From positions 1 through 24,997 of the forward strand of contig DFRF01000087.1 in NCBI GenBank assembly GCA_002378125.1: a stretch of DNA of 24,997 bases. The letters are read 5' to 3'. This document shows positions 1 to 7,569 of this stretch, in pieces. A program made the position numbers and the translations under genes. Numbering within the stretch: position 1 is the first letter of the stretch; each line of letters begins with the position of its first letter. The notes under the pieces were generated by a model. The model searched no databases and was not told the DNA's origin. It saw nothing but the letters and a program-made list of their open reading frames with translations. The stretch is from Rhodospirillaceae bacterium UBA3470. Lineage in GTDB: Bacteria > Pseudomonadota > Alphaproteobacteria > Rhodospirillales > Casp-alpha2.

Positions 1-26
1 GATATGATCAGCGCGCACACGCGCGA

Positions 27-148
27 TTGATACAACCATTTTAGAAGCAGATAGCGCTTAATTGAGAGCTATAGGTTACTATGCCTTGACGAAAATCGAT
101 TGCGATAGGCACAATCAGTTTCTTAAAATTGTATCAAATTTGTATCAA
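27..148. repeat. Three copies of TTGTATCAA upstream of tRNA-Gly
   Basis: The nonamer TTGTATCAA occurs at 129-137 and 140-148, an 11-bp period or about one helical turn. A third copy lies in inverted orientation (TTGATACAA) at 27-35. The surroundings are clearly AT-rich compared with the rest of the window. The repeats could be protein-binding half-sites (TTG-N3-CAA is partly symmetric), but AT-rich sequence makes short matches easier by chance. I see no gene in 1-205. Confidence 0.4.
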
Positions 149-168
149 TTAGCCTTTTACGATAGTTA

Positions 169-174
169 TATAAT
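169..174 (+). promoter_or_regulatory. Possible -10 box (TATAAT) for tRNA-Gly
   Basis: A perfect TATAAT lies 31 bases upstream of the first tRNA base, which would put the transcription start near 181 with a leader of about 25 bases. No good -35 hexamer sits at 16-18 bp spacing; TTGTAT at 140-145 is too far upstream. The call rests on the -10 match and position only. Confidence 0.3.
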
Positions 175-205
175 ATCTATAAGATATTGATTAAATTGTT
201 AAATT

Positions 206-279
206 GCGGGTGTAGTTCAATGGTAGAACGAAAGCTTCCCAAGCTTTAAACGGGGGTTCGATTCCCCTCACCCGCTCCA
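206..279 (+). tRNA. tRNA-Gly (anticodon CCC), CCA encoded
   Basis: The sequence folds as a full cloverleaf. The 7-bp acceptor stem pairs GCGGGTG (206-212) with CACCCGC (269-275). The D arm is GTTC/GAAC, and the anticodon stem AAAGC/GCTTT encloses the loop TTCCCAA, giving anticodon CCC for GGG codons. The T arm contains the canonical GGTTCGATTCC core. The discriminator is T276 and CCA is encoded at 277-279. The 3' end lies about 10 bp from the truncated end of a degraded MFS transporter gene on the other strand, which hints at a recombination junction at the tRNA end. Confidence 0.97.
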
Positions 280-289
280 GGCGCCGGCC

Positions 290-834
290 GGGTGTCGGGA
301 CGCGGGTCACCGAGACAGGCACGATGGCCAAGGACATAAGCACCGAGAACAGGGCAAACCCGGTTTCGTCTAGCCAGTTAAGCAGAAACTGGGTCAGTCC
401 CAAAAAAAGTACAACGTAATCTGATAGAAAGAGAAAACCCGTCCATGTGTGTCATTGGCGGAGCGCGCGTTTAGCCAGCTTTCCGAACACATAAACATCC
501 CGACGGCACAGAGCCAGACGATAAATCGTAACGCCGCCCATACCCAGGGTTCGGATAGGAACGCGTGCGCTAAAATTGCCGCGGAAATGGTCAACCCAAA
601 AGCCTGAAAGGCACGGATTTAAATGACGTTGGCGACCATCTTATGGCAGAACGTAGTGTCGGCAACGATCCACACCTAGTACTGAGCCGTCATCCCACCG
701 ATGATCCAGACAGGTGCACCAGCCTCGCCCACGTGCACGCTCAATGTCGTTGCCAAGGCGCCGTTACCTAACATCAAGAACGCCGAGCCAGCGAGAAGCG
801 ACTACACCGAGGACAAGGTCTGGGATATGGACAT
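290..834 (-). pseudogene. YcaD-like MFS transporter, truncated and degraded
   Basis: Read from ATG 834-832, the minus strand gives a recognisable N-terminal half of an MFS permease of the YcaD type. It shows the LMLGNGALATTL-type first helix, then AILAHAFLSEPWVWAALRF, the ESWLNARS motif, the GRVFSFYQITLY motif and QFLLNW...ALVPVS-type helices ending at TRVPTP. Three in-frame stops interrupt it (TAG 804-802, TAG 678-676, TAA 621-619). A frameshift in a run of seven A (402-408 on the plus strand) separates the GRVFSFYQITLY part from the LGLTQFLL part. The family is usually about 400 residues; here homology ends near residue 180, roughly 10 bp before the CCA of the tRNA-Gly gene. With four independent lesions plus truncation, this is a true pseudogene and not a sequencing error. 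The family assignment is from motif memory. Confidence 0.8.
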
Positions 835-880
835 TGCGAATCTAAATATTCAGGCCCGCAATTTTGGCGGATAAGGAACT

Positions 881-1672
881 TCACTTATGGGATCGCCGCG
901 CCAGTTCCTCAGAGATTTTTTTCGCGGTTGCTTGAAGGGGTTTTAGCATGGTCCGTACGGCTTGCTCGGGCGTTAGCGCCTTTTTGAGGTACAGCACATT
1001 GATGGACGCGAAAACTTCGCCGACGGCCATGATCGGCACGCCAACACTGGTCATCGTGTGGCGGTATTCGATCCGCGAATAGTCCGGGTGCATGACGGCA
1101 TACCCGCGCTTACGAATGTCATCGAAGAACTTCTCGGCGGCGACCGGATCACGGGCGATATCGTTCCAGGGATCCGAGTTTTCGGCCTCCCGAGCCAATA
1201 CGGCCTCGCGCTCCTCGATTGGACTAAAGGCCAAGTAGACCTGGCCGAGACTGGTTGCGAGGATGGGTGCCCGGTAACCTGGGTGCCGGTTCAACATCAT
1301 CGGCCCAGCCTTCCGCGATGTCTCCACTAAGAGCATGGCGTCGGTATCGAAGATAGCCACATCCGAAGGCCATCCGATCTCGTCCTGGAATTCCTCCATG
1401 ATCGGCGTAACGATAGCGCTGACCGCTCGATGGCGATCATAACCAACGCTGAGCAGCAACGCCTTGCCGGTCACCTCGTAGGTCCGCGTTTCTTCGTTCC
1501 GCACAGTCAAACCCGCGTGGGCCAGGGTCTCCAACATTCGGACAATGGTTGCCTTGTCGAGGCCCGTGTGGCGGTGGATTTCGCCCACCGTAGCGCGACC
1601 TTTAAGGCGATTCGTGGCCAATAATACGTCCAGTCCACGAAGGACCGCATTGACCGGTCTATATGATGTCAT
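881..1672 (-). CDS. IclR-family transcriptional regulator
   Basis: This 263-residue protein has the usual IclR size and layout. An N-terminal winged helix-turn-helix covers about residues 7-70 (ATVGEIHRHTGLDKATIVRML, then a wing). A C-terminal effector-binding domain runs from about 80 to 258, with the typical GWPSDVAIFD, GYRAPILATSLGQVYLAF and MTSVGVPIM stretches. It reminds me most of MhpR/PcaR-like members that respond to aromatic or organic acids, but the ligand cannot be read from sequence. I chose ATG 1672 because family similarity begins shortly after it; a GTG at 1711 would add 13 unlikely residues, and neither start has a strong ribosome site. It is divergent from the acyl-CoA dehydrogenase operon, the classical layout for local control, with a candidate operator at 1721-1735. 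Confidence 0.92.
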   Translation of the reverse strand: MTSYRPVNAVLRGLDVLLATNRLKGRATVGEIHRHTGLDKATIVRMLETLAHAGLTVRNEETRTYEVTGKALLLSVGYDRHRAVSAIVTPIMEEFQDEIGWPSDVAIFDTDAMLLVETSRKAGPMMLNRHPGYRAPILATSLGQVYLAFSPIEEREAVLAREAENSDPWNDIARDPVAAEKFFDDIRKRGYAVMHPDYSRIEYRHTMTSVGVPIMAVGEVFASINVLYLKKALTPEQAVRTMLKPLQATAKKISEELARRSHK

Positions 1673-1720
1673 GGTACTCGTGTTCGCCGTCAGCTCCGCA
1701 GAGCAGACCACTTCAGTATC

Positions 1721-1735
1721 TGAAATATTGTTTCA
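1721..1735. promoter_or_regulatory. Candidate IclR-type operator
   Basis: The 15-mer TGAAATATTGTTTCA has perfect 5-bp arms (TGAAA/TTTCA) and closely resembles the known E. coli IclR site form TGGAAAT-N-ATTTCCA. It lies in the divergent gap between the regulator and the acyl-CoA dehydrogenase, 49 bp from the regulator start and about 100 bp from the dehydrogenase start. A looser outer pair AGTAT (1715-1719) and ATACT (1742-1746) flanks it. Binding is inferred from form and position. Confidence 0.5.
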
Positions 1736-1833
1736 TTTAAAATACTCCCAGTAGGGGGCATATTGCAATGCCCTTTGCCAACGGCCTCGCCCAACAGCAT
1801 CCGACACCATAAAATATCTCTTAAAGGATTGAT

Positions 1834-2997
1834 ATGATGGACTTTTCCCTCACCGAAGAACAGCGCACCTTGCAGGACACCGTGCGCCGGTTCGCAGAAG
1901 GCGAACTGATCGACGTGGCTCGCGAATGTGAGGAGAGAGATGAACCGCCGCCGCCGGAAATCCTCAAGAAATTCGCCAACATGGGCCTTTTGGGGGTCAA
2001 CATTCCCGAAGATTTGGGCGGCGTCGGTATGTCCCACATGGACGCCGTTCTGGTTCTAGAAGAGGTAGGCCGTATATCCGCCGCCGTGGCCTTTCCGATC
2101 TTCGAAAGCTGTTTCGGTCCAATTCTTGCCATCGCCCATTTTGCGCCCGATGAGTTGCGTCGGCGCATCGTTCCGAAGGTTTGTTCGGGCGACATGATCG
2201 TCGCAGTTGCCATGTCCGAACCGAACGCCGGCACCGCATTGACCGATCTCACCACAAAGGCCGAAGTGAAGGGCGATAAAATTGTCATCAACGGCCAGAA
2301 ACGTTGGTGTTCGGGCGCCGGACATTCCGACGGTTATGTCGTTTACTGCCGCTTCTCCGACGAACCGGGGGCAAAGGGTATCGGCGCAGTATTTTTGGAA
2401 AAAGGCGCCGGCGGCTTCAGTTTTGGCAAGCGCGAACAAAACATGGGCTTTCGCGGCATCCATCACGCGGATATGTATTTCGACAACGTGGAGTTACCCA
2501 TCGAGAACATGGTCGTTCCCGCCGGGGGCTTCAGAAAACTCATGGAGGCCTTCGATTTGGAGCGTTGCGGCAACACCACCATGAGCCTCACCATCGCCCA
2601 ATCGGCCTTCGATTACGTTCTCGACTACGTCCAGGAGCGAGAGCAGTTCGGCAAACCCATCGTCGATTTCCAGGCGGTGCAATTGCATTTGGCGGAAATG
2701 AAAATGAAACTGGATGCCTCGCGTCTTCTGCTTTACCGCGCCGTGATCAATGCCGAAGCAGGCTTGCCTTCGGTGGGTGAGAGTTCCATCGCCAAATGCT
2801 TTGCCAACGAGATAGTGCGTGAAGTCACGGGCAAGTGCATGCAGCTCATGGGCGGCTATGGCTATTCCAAGGAATACCCCATCGAACAAAAGATGCGCGA
2901 TGGTTGGGCCTGGGGTATTGCCGGCGGCGCCATCGACATCCAAAAGACCAACATTACCGCGGCTTTGATCGGCCGCCGCTTTTCACAGCGGGGCTAA
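1834..2997 (+). CDS. Acyl-CoA dehydrogenase (IVD/LCAD-type catalytic Glu)
   Basis: This 387-residue FAD flavoprotein would introduce an alpha,beta double bond into an acyl-CoA. The full acyl-CoA dehydrogenase fold is visible: an N-terminal helical domain (1-120), a middle beta domain with AMSEPNAGT (126-134) and NGQKRWCSG (153-161), and a C-terminal helical domain with EREQFGKPI (268-276) and QLMGGYGYSKEYP (337-349). The usual C-terminal catalytic Glu (the IYEGT position) is Gly364 here, while a Glu precedes Arg in FDLERCG (Glu243), as in isovaleryl-CoA and long-chain dehydrogenases. The base is therefore probably Glu243, not absent. AAAGGA at 1823-1828 serves ATG 1834 or the adjacent ATG 1837. 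It is the first gene of an operon opposite the IclR gene. The substrate is unknown. Confidence 0.93.
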   Translation: MMDFSLTEEQRTLQDTVRRFAEGELIDVARECEERDEPPPPEILKKFANMGLLGVNIPEDLGGVGMSHMDAVLVLEEVGRISAAVAFPIFESCFGPILAIAHFAPDELRRRIVPKVCSGDMIVAVAMSEPNAGTALTDLTTKAEVKGDKIVINGQKRWCSGAGHSDGYVVYCRFSDEPGAKGIGAVFLEKGAGGFSFGKREQNMGFRGIHHADMYFDNVELPIENMVVPAGGFRKLMEAFDLERCGNTTMSLTIAQSAFDYVLDYVQEREQFGKPIVDFQAVQLHLAEMKMKLDASRLLLYRAVINAEAGLPSVGESSIAKCFANEIVREVTGKCMQLMGGYGYSKEYPIEQKMRDGWAWGIAGGAIDIQKTNITAALIGRRFSQRG

Positions 2998-3001
2998 ATC
3001 G

Positions 3002-4195
3002 ATGGCTTCGTCTGCGACCCTTCCTCTCGACGACATTCGCGTCATCGACATGACGACGACGCTGGCGGGCCCCTACGGCAGCCAGATCCTCGGTGACTTT
3101 GGGGCCGACGTTATCAAGATCGAGGCGCCCGGTGGCGATGCGATTCGCAACGCAGGCCCCCAGCGCCATCAAGGCATGGCCGCCACGTTCATGGGCTGCA
3201 ACCGTAATAAACGTAGCGCCGTTCTAGATCTGAAGACAGGGGCCGGGAAAGATGCGCTTTGGATGCTTCTGGACACCGCGCAGGTTTTCCTACACGCCAT
3301 CCGCCCACAAAAGATGGCCGCGCTCGGTTTCGATGCGGCCTCCGTGATGCAACGCCGTCCAGACATCGTCTACGCAGCGTTGCACGGCTACCACGAACAT
3401 GGACCCTACGGTGGGCGGCCCGCCTACGACGATGTGATTCAGGGCGAGGCTGCGATCACCGACACCTTCACGCTCCGTGACGGCAAACCAGCCATGGTAC
3501 CGTCCTCCTTCGCGGACAAGAATACGGGACTGATCACCGCAAACGGCGTCCTGGCTGCCATCATCCAGAACTTACGCACGCAGGAAGGCGTCTATCTCGA
3601 GATCGGCATGTTTGAGGGGATCGTCGCCTACAACCTCGTCGAACATTTGTATGGCCGAATGTTCGTACCGGCGGAGGGAGACGCGGGCTACGCTCGAGTG
3701 GTATCTGAACACCGCCGCCCACACGCGACCCGCGACGGCCACCTCTGCATGCTGCCCTACACAGACCCACAGTGGCGAAAGTTCTGGGCTATGGCCGGGC
3801 GGCCAGAGTTGGCCGACGATCCGCGTTTCGTCACTATGCAGACTCGATCCAAGAATATCGATGCCCTCTACGAAACCGCCGCCGATTGCCTGAAGGCGAG
3901 AGGCTCGGCGGAATGGCTTGCACTCCTGGCAGAGGCGGAAATTCCCGCTGGGCCCGCGAACCGCCTGGATGACCTGTTCACGGACCCGCACCTCCAGGCC
4001 ATCGGGTTCTTCCGCGAGCACAATCACCCAAGCGAGGGTGAGTTGATCGCCCCGGACACACCTTATCGGCTGAACGGGCAGTCACTCCCCGTACGTCAGC
4101 CGGCACCGCGCCTCGGTGAGCATACCCGTGAGATACTATCCGAAGCAGGATATGATGACGATGCGATCAACACGCTGATGGAGCAAAAATCATGA
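3002..4195 (+). CDS. Class III CoA-transferase (CaiB/BaiF family)
   Basis: This 397-residue protein has the family length and motifs. The N-terminal LAGPYGSQILGDFGADVIKIE stretch (21-41) is the CoA-binding entry, NRNKRS (67-72) follows, and Asp172 in FADKNTG is at the position of the catalytic aspartate that forms the acyl anhydride. Such enzymes move CoA from a donor such as succinyl-CoA to a carboxylic acid without ATP. It starts 4 bp after the acyl-CoA dehydrogenase stop and overlaps the next gene by 4 bp (ATGA), so the three are an operon. A natural reading is that it activates the acid that the dehydrogenase then oxidises. A second member of the family lies at 14139-15269. Donor and acceptor are not predictable. 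Confidence 0.93.
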   Translation: MASSATLPLDDIRVIDMTTTLAGPYGSQILGDFGADVIKIEAPGGDAIRNAGPQRHQGMAATFMGCNRNKRSAVLDLKTGAGKDALWMLLDTAQVFLHAIRPQKMAALGFDAASVMQRRPDIVYAALHGYHEHGPYGGRPAYDDVIQGEAAITDTFTLRDGKPAMVPSSFADKNTGLITANGVLAAIIQNLRTQEGVYLEIGMFEGIVAYNLVEHLYGRMFVPAEGDAGYARVVSEHRRPHATRDGHLCMLPYTDPQWRKFWAMAGRPELADDPRFVTMQTRSKNIDALYETAADCLKARGSAEWLALLAEAEIPAGPANRLDDLFTDPHLQAIGFFREHNHPSEGELIAPDTPYRLNGQSLPVRQPAPRLGEHTREILSEAGYDDDAINTLMEQKS

Positions 4196-5211
4196 AAGTG
4201 ATGCAAATTCAGAACGAATGGGGCCCCGAGCATATCAAACTAGCCAAACGTCCTGACCCGGAGCCGAGCCCGGGCGAGATCATCATCGACATGAAGGCGA
4301 CCGCCATAAACCCTCGCGACCTAATCCTGACACAGCGCGGCTACGGCCGTCATTCTGGTGAGTTGCCGCTGATCCCGCTGGCCGACGGCGCTGGATATGT
4401 TTCCGCCGTAGGCGAAGGCTCCACCAAGTTCCAGGTCGGCGAAATGGTCTGTCCGATCTACAACCGAAACTGGTTGACAGGGACCTCGGACGCGGCGTAC
4501 GCCGGCGGCTCCCACGGCGGCCCTCTCGATGGCACCCAGTGCGAAAAAATGCAGATCCCGGAAAGCGCCGTCGTTCGCGCTCCGTCCTACATGACGGCGA
4601 AGCAGGCGGCGACTTTGACCGTTGCCGCGCTGACGTCGTGGAACGCCGTGGTCGAACAGGGCCAAGCGAAGGCCGGGAACGTGATCCTTTTACAGGGTAC
4701 CGGCGGCGTGTCCTTGTTCGCACTCCAGTTCGCAAAGATGGTGGGCGCCGAGGTGATCCTGACCTCGTCCAGCGACGAGAAACTCGCCCGTGCGAGAGAA
4801 CTTGGCGCCGACCACCTGATCAATTATCGCCAAAACCCTGATTGGCACCGCACCGCCATCGAGATCACGAACGGGCGCGGCGTCGACCAAATAGTGGAGA
4901 TCGGCGGCACGGGAACAATCGACCGCTCCATAAAAGCAGTCCGCCCATCTGGAACCTTGAGCCTCATCGGCGTCCTAGCGGGCGTCGCCGGCGAAGTTAA
5001 CCTGGGGCGCGTCGTCACGCAGAACATCCGCTTGCAGGGCGTCACCGTTGGCAGCCGAGAGATGTTCGAAAACATGGTTCGAGCGCTGGAGATCAACCCC
5101 ATCAACCCGGTCATCGATGACACCGCGACCTTCGCCTTTGAGGACGTGGGCCAAGCGCTTGCTGCGTTGCCGGACAACAAGCATTTTGGCAAAGTCGTCT
5201 GTGAATTCTGA
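4192..5211 (+). CDS. MDR-superfamily NAD(P)-dependent oxidoreductase, zinc-free type
   Basis: This is a 339-residue medium-chain dehydrogenase/reductase with a GroES-like N-terminal domain (about 1-130, including ATAINPRDL) and a Rossmann domain with QGTGGVSLFALQFAK (168-182). Ser/Lys residues after the second strand (TSSSDEK, 191-197) suggest, but do not prove, NADP preference. The GHE zinc motif and the structural four-cysteine lobe are absent. It therefore resembles quinone oxidoreductase/enoyl reductase-like members rather than classical alcohol dehydrogenase. Its start overlaps the CoA-transferase stop (ATGA), implying translational coupling. Its role in the pathway could be reduction of an enoyl or carbonyl group. 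Confidence 0.9.
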   Translation: MKVMQIQNEWGPEHIKLAKRPDPEPSPGEIIIDMKATAINPRDLILTQRGYGRHSGELPLIPLADGAGYVSAVGEGSTKFQVGEMVCPIYNRNWLTGTSDAAYAGGSHGGPLDGTQCEKMQIPESAVVRAPSYMTAKQAATLTVAALTSWNAVVEQGQAKAGNVILLQGTGGVSLFALQFAKMVGAEVILTSSSDEKLARARELGADHLINYRQNPDWHRTAIEITNGRGVDQIVEIGGTGTIDRSIKAVRPSGTLSLIGVLAGVAGEVNLGRVVTQNIRLQGVTVGSREMFENMVRALEINPINPVIDDTATFAFEDVGQALAALPDNKHFGKVVCEF

Positions 5212-5847
5212 GCACAGAATTAGTCCTCGTGCCCGCTTCTTTTTCGCACGATCACAATTCGCTAAACTGCCTGCTTATCAAACGCAAGATAGACAGGATT
5301 TCCCGGTTCATCGAACCCCTCACGGCCGCACAGATCGACATCATTCGAGGTTATACGGAAAGTCGTTCTAGCATCGCTATGCGCTGCTTCAAGAACCACG
5401 AATGTCGTCAAAATGCCATCGCGGCCTTCCTCCGCACCCAACCAGAAAAGACAGAGATCACCGTATTCATTTCACGGATCATTCTCCTGGCCCAGGATGT
5501 GGTAGACCCTGACCCCCGCGCGATTTCGACTGCGCGGCGGGGCGGAGCTAAACCGTGTACCATGGCATACTAACCGCGCTCAGCTATGAGCAGCGCACGG
5601 AACCGATTACGACACTGCGCGGCTATGCCGCCGAAATGGTCGAACTCGCAGGGATCTGATCACCCGCACTCCTACACCTCTCTCAATGTCAGGGTGGTAC
5701 GGTTCCAGTGCCAGGCCAGAAAAATCTGATGTCGATGAGCGCTGCCGATCTTTGGCTATTGCCGGATGCCGGGCCATCGGGTCAAATCCGCACTTCGGTG
5801 CCGCTCGGTGACGAACAATCGCAAGAGGGACAAGGAGCACATGGCCC
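5212..5847. other. 636-bp gap, no recognised gene; possible degraded coding sequence
   Basis: No open frame here resembles a known family. A plus-strand frame at 5229-5573 gives 114 residues with no recognisable motif. A different frame from about 5556 to 5659 reads VYHGILTALSYEQRTEPITT and ends TLRGYAAEMVELAGI before TGA, which looks protein-like. The two together could be a decayed gene with a frameshift near 5550. The right end holds the strong ribosome site AAGGAG (5832-5837) of the next gene. I see no convincing promoter or terminator. Confidence 0.35.
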
Positions 5848-7569
5848 ATGACGGTCGATGTCACGACAGACGTTCTGGTGATCGGGTCCGGCGCGGCAGG
5901 CATGTATGCCGCCGTGTCAGCCGCGCGCAACGGTGCCGACACGGTCCTCGTGGACAAAAGCCTGATCGGTCGGGGCGGCGCGACGATCATGGCGCAGATG
6001 ACCGTGGCCGCCGCCGTCGGCGAACAAGAACCCGATCACTGGAGTCACCACCTACAGGACACCTTAGAATCTGGCCGAGGTCTGTGTAACGAGGAATTAG
6101 CAGCCATCCTATGTGAAGAAGCGCCCCTACGGATCCGCGAACTTGACGAATGGAAAATTGGCTGGGCCCGCGAAGAGGGCCACATGAAACAGGTAATGGC
6201 GCCCGGCCATGGCCGCGAGCGTTGCGTCTATGTGGACTTTCTAAATACGGGTCCGGCCGTTGCCCGAACGCTACGTACGCAGATTGGCCGGGCCGGCAAT
6301 CTGCGACGGGCCAGTGAACTCACAATCACCAGTATCGTCGTGAACGGCGGCCAGGTAGCTGGCGCCGTCGGCTTGAACATGGAAACGGGTACCGCCGTGA
6401 CCATTCAGGCCAAAGCCGTGGTACTTGCGGCGGGCGGATTGACCCGGCTCTATCAGCGGAATAGCGCCTCGGTCAACATGGGGGGCGACGCCTACGCCCT
6501 GGCATTACGGGCGGGCGCTGAACTCATCGACATGGAGTTCGTCCAGTTTTTCCCCATCGGCCATCTGGCGCCACGCCTGGTCGGCATGGATCCGATCATG
6601 TGGGACCCATTCCGCTACAAGCTTGGAGGCCGGCTCCTGAACAGCGAAGGCGATGAATTCGTCCAAAACTACGGTCATGCGGAAACCAGCAACAAATACA
6701 CAGCCCCCCGCGACGTGGCTTCCTTCGCGATCTTGCAGGAAGTGGCGGCGGGCCGCGGTTCACCGGCGGGCGGCGCCTATCTCAGTTTCGAACACATACC
6801 GGAAGCCGACTTGCGCGCGGCATTTGGACCAGTGATCGACCGACTAGCGGCGAACGACATTGACCTCACCAAGCACGGTATCGAAGTTTCCCCCATCGCG
6901 CACTATCACATGGGCGGCGTGCGGGTGGATGGCCAAATGGAAACAAGAGTGCCAGGCCTGTTCGCAGCCGGCGAAGCCGTTGGTGGTGCGAATGGCGCCA
7001 ACCGTTTATCGGGGAACGCTTTGTCCGAGGCCTTCGTATTCGGTGAGCGAGCCGGCCGGTTCGCCGCGGAGGCCATCGGCGACCGGGTCGACTCATGGTC
7101 TAACGAAGCGGCCCGTTCAGCCGTTGACGAAATCATGGCCGGACGCCATGTCGCCAAGCGCCAATCAGGGCCAGGCTTGGCCAGTATGCTGGTCACGTTG
7201 CAGAAAATTATGTGGCAAGACGTGGGACTTTTGCGTACGGCGAACGGGTTAGCTAATGCGCGAACGCTTGTTCAGGACATACGCTGGGACATCGGTGATT
7301 ATCCGGGCGCCAGTGATCATCGATTCGCGCTTTCCATGCAGGAATGGTTCGACCTAAGAAATTCACTTCTCGCCGCGGAGGCGATTATCGCTAGCGCCCA
7401 GACCCGAACGGAAAGCCGCGGCGCCCATCAACGCGGTGACTTTCCAAGCACTGACGTGAATCAGACGCATAACTTAATTTCCCGTCTCGACGGCGAAGGC
7501 CTCAGTGTAATGGTAGCACCGCTGATCTCAAAACCCTTTGACCTGATACCCTTGGAGGCCGCCGAATGA
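5848..7569 (+). CDS. SdhA/FrdA/aspartate-oxidase-like FAD flavoprotein with altered active site
   Basis: This 573-residue flavoprotein has the FAD motif VIGSGAAGMYAA (11-22), the GRGGATIMAQ segment (41-50), a capping domain, and the C-terminal HYHMGG and LFAAGEAVGGANGANRL motifs. Compared with succinate dehydrogenase and fumarate reductase, the His used for covalent FAD attachment is not at the ATIMAQ site, so FAD should be non-covalent. The substrate His of QFHPT is Phe235 (QFFPI), and the TEG substrate-binding stretch is replaced around 252-262. The general-acid Arg (APRDV, Arg288), His352 and Arg386 remain. Hydride-transfer chemistry thus looks kept while the carboxylate pocket is changed. 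AAGGAG at 5832-5837 supports ATG 5848 over the out-of-frame ATG 5841. It overlaps its 2Fe-2S partner by 4 bp, and no membrane anchor is encoded nearby. The substrate is unknown. Confidence 0.9.
   Translation: MTVDVTTDVLVIGSGAAGMYAAVSAARNGADTVLVDKSLIGRGGATIMAQMTVAAAVGEQEPDHWSHHLQDTLESGRGLCNEELAAILCEEAPLRIRELDEWKIGWAREEGHMKQVMAPGHGRERCVYVDFLNTGPAVARTLRTQIGRAGNLRRASELTITSIVVNGGQVAGAVGLNMETGTAVTIQAKAVVLAAGGLTRLYQRNSASVNMGGDAYALALRAGAELIDMEFVQFFPIGHLAPRLVGMDPIMWDPFRYKLGGRLLNSEGDEFVQNYGHAETSNKYTAPRDVASFAILQEVAAGRGSPAGGAYLSFEHIPEADLRAAFGPVIDRLAANDIDLTKHGIEVSPIAHYHMGGVRVDGQMETRVPGLFAAGEAVGGANGANRLSGNALSEAFVFGERAGRFAAEAIGDRVDSWSNEAARSAVDEIMAGRHVAKRQSGPGLASMLVTLQKIMWQDVGLLRTANGLANARTLVQDIRWDIGDYPGASDHRFALSMQEWFDLRNSLLAAEAIIASAQTRTESRGAHQRGDFPSTDVNQTHNLISRLDGEGLSVMVAPLISKPFDLIPLEAAE

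Noticed and set aside
1058..1754. Plus-strand frames opposite the IclR gene (1058-1330, 1430-1624, 1545-1754)
   Set aside because: They lie antisense to a clear IclR gene and their translations show no family motifs.
5607..5990. 127-residue minus-strand frame across the flavoprotein start
   Set aside because: It overlaps the 5' part of a strong gene and has no recognisable motif.
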